DNA of 64,000 nt, taken from assembly GCA_021234535.1 (NCBI GenBank), contig CM037830.1, positions 8,311,252-8,375,251 of the forward strand, read 5' to 3'. The translations under genes were made by a program, and so were the position numbers. The notes beneath the pieces were generated by a model. That model ran no database searches. It was not told the origin of the DNA and was given only the letters and a program-made list of their open reading frames with translations. How positions within the stretch are numbered: position 1 is the first letter of the stretch; each line of letters begins with the position of its first letter. This document shows, piece by piece, positions 13,701 to 24,200 of this stretch. Source of the stretch: Stichopus chloronotus. Its lineage: Eukaryota > Echinodermata > Holothuroidea > Aspidochirotida > Stichopodidae.

Positions 13701-16700
13701 CAGGTACAGTCAGAAATTTACTCTATCCAGTAACTAACTTCATTTCTTATAGGAAACACTGCACAGGAAACATTGCCCTCCTGTATGACTAAATTTCTTA
13801 ACATTCTACTACCATATTAGCTGAGAGTACCTTGATATTGTGCATACCATATATGACCCTCAAAACAAACTCCTTTGGACATTGTGTAAGCTACAATACA
13901 TGTCGTTTTTAGTAAATATCGCCTTCTTACTCTGTTTTGATTACACATGTGGAGGAATTTAAGGCAAGCTGTGGGAGGGCCTAGACATAAGTGGTTGGGA
14001 GAATTAAAACTTTCTGGTCTGATGAATTTTTGTCTTTAACCACTTTTATTTTCAACTAAATTGTCAATTGATCCAGAAACCTAAATTTAACCTTGCACAA
14101 TTCTGTCTCATATACCCTTTATAATTCACTTAAAATTTGCAAAATTTATTTTTAGAAATGTCCTACCTATAGCATGCCCAATACTCACAAACCAACCAGC
14201 ATGAAGCTCTTCAATCTACTATACCCTGCAGTCACATTGTAAAAGTACACAATAGAATGAAAGTTCTGTCTTTAAGGGGTCTGCATGAGTATTGAAATCG
14301 CCATGCCCATGACCACGATGGGAGGGGTGTGTGGATTTGAGGGGGAGACTCCTGCTCCTTGGCTTGCCCCCCCCCCCCTCCCTCCCATAGCTACGCCCAT
14401 GTGCAGTAGTATACTATACTTTCAAACTTTGACATTTCCTTCAATCCGTCAAAACAAAAAGTGGCAAAAGCTAATAATGCTTCTCAATTTAACTTAGCAC
14501 CCTTTGAGTCCCTGGTCCCCCCCCCCCTCCCTCCCCAATACTCCAGGCTCCGCAAGTCTGGAATTGATGGTAACTCTGCAAGGCTATCACAAGGTGATTC
14601 ACTAAAATGTAAATGCACATGGCATTCTGAAACAATTTCCAAAAAACTTACACTTGGCTGTTGTTCTAGTAGAATAGTGTATTGAGGCAGGATTCTGGGA
14701 TGCCAAGTTAAAGGGAAAGAGGGTGTTTAGAATATACCAACATGGCATGCGAAGAAAATAGCTTTAATCCTTATTAAACCATTTAGTTTCACCAATAAAC
14801 ATCTGCAAGAGCTTCATCTCCTCAAAACATTATGCATGTGGTTAGTAACGGAAGATGCATTATTTGAATTTTGAAAAGTGTGGGTGAATAAATTATTGTT
14901 GAGTAACAAATAACTGAATTTCTATCCATGAGAAACTTATTTCTTGAAAAGAAGCCTACGGTCCTTCCTTATTTTGAATAATCTGTCATTCTACCTTTAC
15001 AAACACTGGTTTTAAATCTATGGTTGTTTTCTGTAAAACAAACGCCTTATTTCCCTTTAAATGGAGAAGCATCACTAACTTTTGAGGGATTAAGGAAAAT
15101 ATCAAAATCGACGTGCCAAAGAGGCACAGGTCTTATTTCCTTCATTACACATTGTGGCCCTCAAAATCCATATGAAACATCACCTACCCATTTCATGCAG
15201 GTATGTAGTCATTATAAATGTCATACTCAGACAGTACGTTGCTCATTACAGCCAAGTAAATGAATAAAGTTGTTTTTACCAATTTTTTAAGTAGGACATA
15301 TTTAAGCCATGCATCATGCACTAAAAGATCATCATTTGAAATGAACGATGAAACACAGTCTACATGTAACTAACAGTCTGCATGTAACTGTTCTGTAATT
15401 AAAATCATCATATGAAAAGAAAGTAACCGCAGACGAATGTGGTTGTAATATTGGCCCTCATTAAAAACGATTAGGTGCACAGATGCATGAGGTAGCCCTT
15501 GAAGAGGGCTGTGCAGTACATTACATGGCCTAGGCTGATTACACTCCACATCACAGGCCTTGCACCACTAACACAGACTTTTAACCGACACTCGCAAGGA
15601 TCGTTATCTTTCACGCTCTCAAATGGTTATGCTTTCTTACCAAATTCACTTTAAACAAACGACCTCTGGCAATGCATCCACCTTTCTGCATACAGTTTTT
15701 ACCCAAATATAATGAAGAAATGGATGAACTTTTGATTTTATATTGAATGTCACACTACTTCAGTACGTAGTTGTACACCATATTTGCAAGCTTTTGGGTG
15801 AGTGAATGATGCTGAATTTTGCTGTTTCATATTTCAAAATGTCACCAAAACAGTTTTGAGGGTAATATTATCATTAAAATGTACCAACGTATCAATAAGT
15901 CATGATCAAAGTACTGCAGGAGTCGTTTCCACAGATTTTGGTGGGTTTTTGTTTTAAAGCTTACATTAGTTACAAATTTGTGTTAGCTGTGCAAGGACTG
16001 TAATGTGGAGAGTAAAATAATGCACAGCCCAGTTCAAGGGTTAGAAGTAAGGGTACAATATAGTCTCTTTTTGTGTTACATGAAATACTGCAAAATGGGA
16101 ATACACCTTAATCTGCAAGTGTTTGCACCAAGCAAGACCCTACACATCTATTTGCCAGAGTGCCACTGTAATATGTAGACTGGTCTGCCTGATATGTTTT
16201 GCAGTCAGCATTCAGCTGTATAATGTACAAACAGAAAAAGATGGTTGGTATGTTCTTAGCTCTCTTTGTATCTGTTCATGGCCATGATTCAAACCTTAGT
16301 GGAAATTATAAATATATATAAAATCACAATTCAGATGTACAATAATGCACTCAAGTGAAAAACATTGAATGATTGGTATTGCTACAGTACCACAGGAGTA
16401 TATGTCTATATCCCAATATAATCAGCAGTGGCATATATCACTAAATCACAAAACTGAAGTATAAGATAATGCTATGCATGTGCAGTAACAACTCACCTGC
16501 TAGTTGCTCTGATTAAACAAGCAGTGTCTACAATGACGAATGCAATCACAGTGAACTATGATGTAGTATTCATTGTTGCCAACTACCCCCTTGAATATGA
16601 CACAATGTTTAATCTGTAATATCGCCCTACCACATAACAGGCATTTGTTTATAAACGAATGTAAACATTGTACTCTACTGTCTTAGCCTGTTGTATTCAC

Positions 16701-17210
16701 CGTCATGCGCAACTCTACGACAACCACCAGGCAAGACAAAGGTCTTAGTCTGATATTACTAGTGGTTGGTACGAAAAAGTATTAGGACAACACTCAGATT
16801 ACCTTATCACTGAGGCTCTTCTGTGTAGCCTAACTTAGACGATACCGTACGACTGTACAGGGGGATTCGAGGTTTCCCGTGTAATCGTCGAAATATCCTC
16901 TGTGCTAAATTATCTCTACAGAATATGACCATAATTTTGATGATATCTTCGATCTATTCTTACAGGTGCTGACTGACTAATCTGAAACCCGAAGTACACT
17001 GACAAGCTGAAACAAAGCAGTATTCTGGGTACTAGAAATGTAAATATTATTCCACTGTTTTCGACGGTTATTTTCTTGCTATTGTATTGCTGTTGTACAT
17101 ACACTGAATGCGGAAGTGGGTAAAGAATTTGCATTATTATTCATATAAAGGCGGGGTTAAATGAAAAGAAATAGGTCAAAACATACCGAATCCTGAAGGC
17201 ACCATAGCAT
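4710..17210 (-). CDS. WD40-like beta-propeller protein gene, about 15 small exons; N-terminal part tentative
   Basis: On the minus strand, phase-consistent exons join from 17210 down to a TAA at 4712-4710 and give 249 residues. The C-terminal five or six exons are convincing. They read as WD40 blades: VVAFSPQSRYLFCTGGCDGR then VHLYSAQNAALLQRYS, and GRHTNAVRFTCDGRK followed by ILTTTATRLAVLDVETGNQ. The chain ends in an acidic tail (GDSDDDDEDCV). A further blade-like stretch (SFMLVGLETNGFQLHNL) comes from the exons at 14189-14225 and 13181-13211. The canonical Trp-Asp pairs are not seen, so the repeats are diverged. At 249 residues a full seven-blade propeller is not reached, so exons may be missing or extended, and the start codon is uncertain. 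WD40 proteins are protein-interaction scaffolds; I cannot name the ortholog. Confidence 0.6.
5225..5310 (-). CDS. WD40-like gene, exon with the last propeller strands
   Basis: The acceptor is CTTTCATTACAG and the donor is GGCAAG|GTAACA. It completes a Cys codon and encodes SCGGSAKTGLATDPLFWY then TSVCVQVNGK, with the strand pattern of a propeller's closing blade. Phase 1 in, phase 0 out. Confidence 0.65.
6078..6153 (-). CDS. WD40-like gene, internal exon
   Basis: The acceptor is CCTTCATTTCAG and the donor is GATT|GTGAGT. It encodes ILTTTATRLAVLDVETGNQ and IHTYDD, a clear c-d strand pair of a WD40/PQQ-type blade. Phase 0 in, 1 out. Confidence 0.68.
6772..6834 (-). CDS. WD40-like gene, internal exon
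   Basis: The acceptor is CTCCTGATCTTGCAG and the donor is GGAAG|GTAAGT. It encodes ITNSGFGRHTNAVRFTCDGR plus Lys. The motif H-T-N-A-V-R-F-x-x-D-G is the usual a-b strand start of a WD40 repeat and leads directly into the next exon's ILTTT. Confidence 0.7.
8730..8748. repeat. Poly(G) run, 19 nt (longest of about 20 in the window)
   Basis: Comparable C or G runs of 9-16 nt lie at 5364, 14367, 14517, 17504, 18597, 19147, 20279, 20882, 34098, 34720, 39126, 39746, 53561, 56763, 59210, 59713, 60721, 61137 and 63813 (start positions). Confidence 0.95.
9219..9231 (-). promoter_or_regulatory. Perfect DR1 nuclear-receptor-type site in the repeat
   Basis: TGACCTTTGACCT on plus is AGGTCAAAGGTCA on minus, a perfect direct repeat of AGGTCA spaced by one base (the HNF4/PPAR-RXR type). 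A third half-site lies just upstream. Whether it is bound is unknown. Confidence 0.4.
9498..9510 (-). promoter_or_regulatory. Second perfect DR1 site in the repeat
   Basis: The same TGACCTTTGACCT string occurs in monomer 4 with the same upstream half-site. It is probably carried by the repeat rather than selected locally. Confidence 0.4.
10287..10442. repeat. Tandem duplication, 2 x 78 bp
   Basis: Positions 10287-10364 and 10365-10442 are identical except for one visible difference (GTCACTG versus GCCACTG), so the duplication is recent. It lies in a WD40-like gene intron. Confidence 0.9.
10758..10892. repeat. 14-bp inverted repeat around about 107 bp
   Basis: GTGCTGAACTTATG (10758-10771) is the exact reverse complement of CATAAGTTCAGCAC (10879-10892). 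Weaker complementarity continues outward. It may be a decayed fold-back element. Confidence 0.4.
11380..11466 (-). CDS. WD40-like gene, internal exon
   Basis: The acceptor is TTTATTCATTGCAG and the donor is TACTCA|GTGAGT. The 29 codons encode SRYLFCTGGCDGRVHLYSAQ and NAALLQRYS, a textbook blade strand (TGGCDGRVHLY). Phase 0 at both ends. Confidence 0.72.
12804..12896 (-). CDS. WD40-like gene, internal exon (acceptor ambiguous)
   Basis: The donor is CCACAG|GTAAAC. The open frame gives LKGIMQSEGKVQFLRSNL, then NFMQQGVVAFSPQ. Two acceptors are possible: the AG before 12904 (TTGGTTGCAG, stronger) and the AG before 12896 (GTGCTCCAG). Only the second fits the phase of the upstream 31-bp exon at 13181-13211; the first would need another partner exon. 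Confidence 0.58.
13181..13211 (-). CDS. WD40-like gene, 31-bp candidate exon
   Basis: The acceptor is TTTGCTGGTCAG and the donor is ATCTG|GTACCT (weak). Read in the phase left by 14189-14225, it gives L-ETNGFQLHNL, which continues SFMLVG into a proper blade strand. The sequence fit is better than the splice-site strength. Confidence 0.4.
14189..14225 (-). CDS. WD40-like gene, 37-bp candidate exon
   Basis: The acceptor is ATGTGACTGCAG and the donor is GGTTT|GTGAGT. It encodes W-YSRLKSFMLVG with the W codon split across the junction. Blade-like hydrophobic pattern. Phase 1 in, 2 out. Confidence 0.42.
14652..14694 (-). CDS. WD40-like gene, 43-bp candidate exon next to a MITE
   Basis: The donor is CAAGT|GTAAGT. 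The acceptor tract reads CTCTTTCCCTTTAACTTGGC then ATCCCAG, and its pyrimidine run is the terminal inverted repeat of the MITE at 14708-15060. It encodes NPASIHYSTRTTAK in the chosen frame, phase 0 in and 1 out. Confidence 0.42.
14708..15060. mobile_element. MITE copy A (TTAA ends, TIR TTAAAGGGAAA)
   Basis: A 353-bp element begins TTAAAGGGAAAGAGGG and ends CCTTATTTCCCTTTAA, giving inverted termini of about 15-20 bp with few mismatches. TTAA at both ends could be a piggyBac-type target duplication. A full-length relative lies in the same orientation at 56052-56405. It has no coding capacity, so it is a non-autonomous DNA transposon. Its left end lies 13 bp from the acceptor of the candidate exon 14652-14694. 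Confidence 0.8.
15641..15685 (-). CDS. WD40-like gene, 45-bp candidate exon
   Basis: The acceptor is AAACTGTATGCAG and the donor is AATTTG|GTAAGA. It encodes KGGCIARGRLFKVNL; the other two frames hit stops. Phase 0 at both ends. Confidence 0.38.
16144..16165 (-). CDS. WD40-like gene, 22-bp candidate micro-exon
   Basis: The acceptor is CTACATATTACAG and the donor is AGATGT|GTAGGG (weak). It encodes S-GTLANRC and is needed to link the phases of its neighbours. It is short enough to be chance. Confidence 0.22.
16497..16527 (-). CDS. WD40-like gene, 31-bp candidate exon
   Basis: The acceptor is CATTCGTCATTGTAG and the donor is AGCAG|GTGAGT. It encodes D-TACLIRATS, a plausible propeller strand. 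Phase 1 in, 2 out. Confidence 0.32.
16701..16749 (-). CDS. WD40-like gene, 49-bp candidate exon
   Basis: The acceptor is CTAGTAATATCAG and the donor is GACG|GTGAAT. It encodes TKTFVLPGGCRRVAHD, phase 0 in and 1 out. Confidence 0.32.
16964..16981 (-). CDS. WD40-like gene, 18-bp candidate micro-exon
   Basis: The acceptor is CTTCGGGTTTCAG and the donor is GCACCT|GTAAGA. It encodes ISQSAP. A longer version starting at 17006 is also open but does not fit the upstream phase. Confidence 0.2.
17187..17210 (-). CDS. WD40-like gene, candidate initiation exon
   Basis: ATG CTA TGG... encodes MLWCLQDS before the donor GATTCG|GTATGT. An in-frame TAA lies four codons upstream of this ATG, so it cannot be an extended internal exon. 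The Kozak context is poor. The true start could lie further right. Confidence 0.25.
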
Positions 17211-17650
17211 GATATCGAATTAAATTAATTTCGCATTCACCATCCTAATTGATAGCAATTTTGAAAAATCGACTTCCTTGAAAATTTAACAAGTAACAGT
17301 CGATACAGTTCCGCTCCAGCATGAGGTAGAGATAGTTTATCCTGAGGGTTCGTCTAAACAAGTAAGAAGGTCATCATACGTACTTCAATGTAACTGGGTT
17401 GCAACTTCGACAACTCCGTACAAATGAACAACTTTGGGCAGTGGGCGTCTCGTTGATCGTTTCAGTTACTCTGCATGAGTGAAAACTGCAACTTGCAACG
17501 TGTCCCCCCCCCCCCCCCCGTCCCTACGACAAAGTCGTGATTTTTTTTAAATTTATTTTTAAGCTCATCTGAAGTTACATTTATAATGCAGCTGAAAATA
17601 GCGATGGGTTTAATATTTATATACATATAAACTAATGATTAAAGTTATTG

Positions 17651-17770
17651 CACTGTTGGATTTCGCTGAGGAAGGTTCCAGGGGAACCGAAAATTCCAAA
17701 TAAATTCGTATATTTTGTGCTCCTTCAATCAACCAATTATGCTATTTTCTGCATTCTTTTTAAGCCCTTC
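17651..17770. repeat. Dispersed repeat with GGTTCC-AGG-GGAACC hairpin, copy 1
   Basis: The text TTTCGCTGAGGAAGGTTCC, its hairpin and the following CTCCTTCAATCAACCAATTA recur in altered form at 21132-21211. A GARGAAGGY...RCCGAAA hairpin of this style is common at ends of some retroelements; that link is inference. Confidence 0.5.
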
Positions 17771-20700
17771 TGTATGCACAGACCTACATAAACTAACGAC
17801 TTACTTACAAAGCAACCTGCTATTGGTGTAATTAGTACTAATAGTCTACTGAATAATAGGTAAAACTTTTGTAAACAAAAATATGATTTTCAATGCACCA
17901 TACGTTTCTTTATGTCCAATAAGTCAAGTAAGCCTTGTGCAAACTGTTTGTCTATTTTCAGAAATGTGGCAAATGGACTTAAAAAACCCTAGCTACCAAT
18001 CCACAAATGCTGAGATATCCATTGCCGCGTTTGTTCAGAAGACGATTGCCCTTGATAGTCATGATACGCCGTTATATCCTCTTCTCTAAGCAGGTTGCAT
18101 CTCCCGAGGTCTACGGATTTGGGTGAGGGTGGCTATGATTTCCCAGCCAAAACGGTATAGTCGGTGTTTTGACGTTACTATAGATGGGAGGAAATTAGTT
18201 GTGCCCCCCGGGAAAATTTCGTGACCCACGATCCCCCGCAGTTCCCCCTGCTCAAAAACTCCTGGCTACGCCACTGGGTAAAGGTGCTAGCAATTAAGCG
18301 CCAAATCGTACATATTAGACTTAAATATATTGCCTTTTTTTCTGTTATCACACCCAGACTGCATTTATGCATTATTGATGCACCATTGCTGAGGCATTTC
18401 AGTGATAACTTACGATTATTGCACCGTCAGCCTCTTGATGTTTTCGTCACTGACCACGTACACTACTTGTGATGCACATTGCTAATACCTCTTTTAAAAT
18501 ATAAGCAAAAGAAGTTTACTTTTGAAGAATAAATATTCAAAAGCCCAGTGTATTGTTCTTTTTCCCCTTCCCTTGTTTTCGCGGCTATTTGCTCCTCCCC
18601 CCCCCCCCCCTCCCTTGCTGTTGCCGCTCCGACTATTGTCAGCATGGCAGTGACAAACACATGCACTCATGTACTTGCGTGATTTTGTGAGTATACTTTG
18701 CTACAGAAACGACACAACGGTGGGGTAAGAATCAGTAGAAATTGACTTCAAGTTAGTCTCTGTTGTCATTACGTTGCTTGTCTCATTTCCTGACATTCAG
18801 TGTAGGAAATTTATAAGCCTCGACACATAGTTTAGTAACAATTTTCATTTAAATAGATATTAAACATGCATGATTGTGTCAGCCTTTCTTTTCACCCTTG
18901 TCTTGCAGATATCTGATCAAGGAGTGTGGCTTAGCTATAGAAGTTTTAGTCAGAAGAGATGACCTTTTAGCGGAGCTTTAAACAACTAATGCTCTTCAAC
19001 CTACATAATATGCAGGAGGGCAGAACCACAAGATATTTAAAGGGTGGGTAGGGGAGAGGGTGGCGGCAGGACTATCTACTGGGAACGCTACCATCTCTTG
19101 GCGAGAGCGCACAAGAGAATTTGGGCCTTTTTTAACTCCCCCAGATGGGGGGGGGGGGTTGAAACGGCACTCATCCCGGGTGTTCTAGCTGCATGGACCG
19201 AGTCTTGAAAAAGTAATCTCATGTCTGCAAATTACTCAGGTAATGTGAACAAAAGTAAATCTACCAAAGTAGTAGCACGTATCAGAGAGGTTGAACTTAG
19301 TCAACCGATTATGTGATCAGATAAAAGATTGGGCCGATGTTCACCTCTACCCGTAAAATATCGGTTCAGTGAAATTAAGACAACGATGTTTCCTGATGTT
19401 CATCATGGAAATATATTTTTACCAGGGAAAACCGTGAACTAGGAAAAGATTAGAGAAATGGAGCATGAAGTTTCCTGTTATTTTCCATCAATAAAACTAA
19501 AAATATATATTTTTTCTGAGATAAATTTACGATAATGTTGCAATCGTGATGAAGCCACTCCAGAGATTACATCATACATAAAATGAAACTTTTTCTTTCA
19601 GAGGAGAACACGCTTTGTAGCAGATATATCGGATCGGATCGGATCGAATATAGACCGATGTTGTGATAAAAATATCAGCCATCGGAGCGACAAAAAAAAA
19701 AAATAAATACGTTAACTCCTAGTTGAGATGATTCAAGATTCATATATAACAAATAGCATTCTCTTTCATTAATTTTTGGCTCACTTGATTAATAGTGGGG
19801 GTGAACATGTCTTTAGTCTCCTTTTCTTTCCTTTTTTTTTCATTGAGTAATGGCGTCACAGGGATTGTTTTCAGGGGCCCAAGAGCCTCTATACGTCCGC
19901 CGACAGGAGCGTAGCCAGATTTTGTTTATCTTACTGCATGGGCCTGTAACCTGAATAGTTTAGTTAGTAAAAGGTCAGAAAGGACAATGTCCTCATAAAA
20001 ATGACCCTTAAAGAGCAGATATCCTCAAATGAAAAACAGTCAAAATCTCCCACACTGCCAAAAATATGCATTCTTAAAGGCATTAAACACTAGACATCAC
20101 GGCAGACTATGGAAGACCATTCCATTAATCCACAACTCTTTGTGAGGAGGAGTATGTTCGAACATCAGGCATCGTATTGAGCTTAATGACCACGAAAAAT
20201 CCTTAAATTAGATCACTGAAAAAAAATCATTGAAAACTATAAATGATCAACACCATGCAGAATTGTACACAGTTGAGGCCCCCCCCCCACCCCGACGACG
20301 TCTTAACTCAAGGGGTATCAACATAGTGTGGTACAGCCTCTGTTGCGTTGGTGAATCCATACGTTTTCCTTTCTGAAATGAATTGAGAGGGAGCCCCAGC
20401 ACAGTTGGAGAGGTACATACCAGAAAAAGTTACCTAAAAACAGCCCTTCACAGATTCAGCAAGTTAGCTCAAGGAAATTGTACTGCCAGTGTTTTCTTAA
20501 ATCTATCTCCTTACTTTAATGGGAGTTTTTCGCTGTAAAAAGTCTGATCACATTTGTAAATTTATGAATACATTACTTGCTTTAATTTCGATAACCTTCC
20601 AAACAGGTGTTTGTATGTACTGATTTTCAACTACATACCGTAAATTGTACTACGAATGCAGTCAGGGGTGGAGCATGAGTAACACAACTTCGTGTGGGCT

Positions 20701-21131
20701 AGAATTTTGAAGGGTGAATATTGGTAACACCATCATCATTTCCTGGAGCTGAGGGGGCTGAAATATTCAAGTTGCTATTTTCTTTATCTACTCTTACATT
20801 TTTTCTCATTTAATGTCTTCCTGTCTTTTTCTATTCTTCTTTCTTGAAACGGGTTCGAGTCATCCATTTGAGTCGGTCGTTGGGGGGGGGGGGGGGTGAC
20901 ATCTCCCTGACTGCATGGTAGTTCCGGCACTGGTTTGGTATCTTGATCAGGTTTGCAGTGAAATCCGATTCAAAATTTGTCACGGCAGGAAGCTCCATAT
21001 TCGCGGTTGCAGAGCCGGTTATCTATGGAAGACTATCTTGACTCTAACACTGGTCTGAAGTAAAGGGTTTTTATATATACATATATAAAAAATAAAATCA
21101 AACAGTACGGAATCAAACACTGAACTAAACT

Positions 21132-21211
21132 GTTTCGCTGGAGAAGGTTCATATATTTTGTATTCCTTCCATCAACCAGTTATATCATTTTCTGCATTCT
21201 TTCTTGTTTTC
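21132..21211. repeat. Dispersed repeat, copy 2 (hairpin deleted)
   Basis: It matches 17661-17757 (TTTCGCTG...GAAGGTTC, then CATATATTTTG...TCCTTCCATCAACCAGTTAT), but the hairpin and the following AT-rich stretch are missing. Confidence 0.5.
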
Positions 21212-24200
21212 TATTTTAACATTGGAGTATACATCAATACCTGGGTAGAGCCGTGGATATCACATAATTATCATAGGTTGCAACTGCCAGAAGACCCGTG
21301 TCTTAAACTATCCTGGTAGGATTATATTTAGTTGAAAAAAAAAAAAAAACACCCATCTCTACAATTTTGACCTTCATATCACCCTGAAGATATAACCCTA
21401 GCTACGGCCCTGGACTTCGGGTGGTAAGTTCTGTTTTTAAATGTTTTTTATCTGTTTAATTTTCAATAGTATCGATTCAAACAGGATCAGAGAGGTTTGA
21501 ACCAGGGAGCCACCCTGTTTGTACATAGCGCCCACTTTTAGGAAAGCTGCCCTTGCTGAGTTTCAGAAGGGAGCTGTTACAACTCCTTGTTTTTAGTTTT
21601 AGGACACAACTTCACCAATACCAGCTCCCTGACTAAACGACGTTTGTACCAAGAGCCATAAAAACCTAAACAAAATCAATTATTGTTCGTTTTCAATGTT
21701 TAATAAAAAAAAAAAGAATCGTCACTGTGTTCAAAGTGGAAGTTATCTTCGCGGTTTCATTATATGTAGCAACTGATGAGTATGACTGTTTATGGAATCG
21801 GACCGGTAGCTTTTCTCGTAAAAATAGTAAAGCGTAGCGACGGGTCATGTGACTGACGGTATGTACCATGTTCTCTGTTAAGGAACTGCAGTATATCTTT
21901 ATATCTGTACGGTATATCTTTATCACATGCAGGAGCACGACCTTATGAAGCAGGGAGACAGGGGACATGTGTCCCCGTTCAAACAAAATTAATGAATTCA
22001 TTCGGACAGATGAAGCAGCCAAGCAAAGTAATTGTGTCCAATCCTTGCTGAGCCTTGGTAGGGCTATTTCCTGCCATCTAGGAGATATCTGTATCCAAAA
22101 AAACATTCTTGATACACTCCATATAGAGGGCGCTCCCCTTAGAGTTCCGCAATTCTCATCCTCAATGTCCAGAAATCCCGGGTGCTCCATTGTGGGAGAG
22201 ACATACTCTATTTCTGTATCACACTGTTACTCCAGCCCATCCCCCTCAATACAACTACCAGAATTTGTCACGACACTGATACCAGAATAAAAGCTGGTCT
22301 AAAATTTTAGCAACTTTGTAAAAATATTCTCAATTATTGCAAAAATTATCCTAGTAACCCTCCCCCAGAAATATTGACCTCTATGTGCCGATGGTTTATG
22401 AAACATTTTAAGGGAGATGATAATGGTTTCTTTGAACTATTTCTTGGCTTTTTTTGTCTAATTGAATTTAAAATGATTTGAAAATTTTTGCCCCCTCAAT
22501 AATTTCTAAGTTTTGCCTTCTATCTCACCCCTTCCCAGTCTACTATCCTGGTGCCGTCGCTAAGAAGTTGGAGCTAAGTTCCATATCTTATGACTTGCAA
22601 TTTTGTTAATCATTGGTAAATCCTTTTAAGGTGGACTCGGCCGGTTAATGGGATGTTTCTTCACTGTTGTTTTCAGCATATATCTTTCGCTAGATACTGC
22701 TTTTGACTTCTTTCACGGTTTAATGTGTGTGTTGGATGCCCAAGTGTAATGTGCACGCTAGTCAGCTTCCACATCGTATGTTGTATTAAACACAGGCATT
22801 TACTGTTGACATCGATCAGTTTTGAAAGGTTCAGCATGGATAGTTCTTTAGTAAATATACGGTCATTGAGTCTCTCAGAGGTTATAATATATTGTCTCTC
22901 AGATATCAGTCTGGTACATTTTCTGATTTCTGACGACGCAAACTATTTAACCTGGTTCCATCTAAGGTTACCTGATAGTTACAAATTCCTTTGGAGGGAA
23001 TGCTGGTACCCCGTCCCAAAGACCTCTCCCCTATGGGCCACCGGTCATCCATTTCACGTTATCTCCTGTTAAAATTACACTTCATACATATGTGTAGTTA
23101 TTTACAATAGTTATAGGTGCAATAGAAACTCCGCTTTGTTACGGTAACATTAAAAATTGTAGCAAAGGTTAAATAATGTTCAGCACGAAGTAAAGTATTA
23201 TTGTTAGATTAAGGGAAACTAGGATTTCTGGGGAAAACACACAACTTCAAAAGATACAAAACACTGCACCAGATTACATCCAACACTAGTTATCTGATAT
23301 ATATGAGTAATTTTTCCCCATTCGCCGACTAACATTGGAGCGTTACATTTATTAACCATGCATTCAGAGTATTCTACTTTAATAATCACAGGAGTGTATC
23401 TCTTTATTGATAAAAAGGTACACGAGGAAAAATATATACTGAAAGAATCATATCAATTAAAATTGTAACACAAAACATCTCGAAAATAGGATGCCTTAAA
23501 TTTAACCTCAATGCGTGGGACATGCGTTCCCCGGCGTTCTGAACTGTATTTTAACAAAAAGCATTTACTCACACCACGCGCCATTGATGGTGGCGGTCGG
23601 TTTAATTAGTGTTGCGCACTTTATAGATTTTTATCCGCTTCTTCAAACAAATCTAGTCCCCCCTCCTTGACGAAATCTTTTGTACGGGCCTAGTGAAAAT
23701 ATTACCCTTGTAAGAAATCCTCTCGAGATTCTCGCCAATATATTTTCATGACATTCATTTGGGAAATGAGAAATTCCTTAAGCCATTCTTATGAGATGTG
23801 CTAATTAATGAGTTTCTGGTGGCATTGATTCCAATATTGGACAGCCTGGGATGAAGCTGGTGTTAAATTTGAGCTGGTGATCAATTTGAACCGACTGAAC
23901 TAGTTGTTGTCAGTGCTCCGTTCTCCTAAAAAGGAAACAAATGTTGTGATATACGAAGAATACATTTTCGGATATAGTTTCTGTATTGTCATTAAGCCAC
24001 AAATGTCATTAAAATCTATAGAATATTGGACGATTTTACAGACACAGAATTCCTGTCTTATAACTGCATCGTAAAAGAGCATTGGCTAAGTATGCAAATA
24101 TACGACTTCAAGAGAGGGACTCCATCATATGTCTTATGCTATCCCTTATTTCAAGGATATTCTTCAGGTGTCTTTTGTCTTGTTTTGTCATGGTAGCATG

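Noticed and set aside
20851..20880. tRNA B-box-like GGGTTCGAGTC
   Set aside because: There is no A box or cloverleaf-compatible sequence upstream, and no tRNA was found elsewhere.
21693..22190. 165-codon minus-strand ORF
   Set aside because: It is open also on the plus strand over part of its length, and no family, repeats or splice pattern is visible. It is probably chance.
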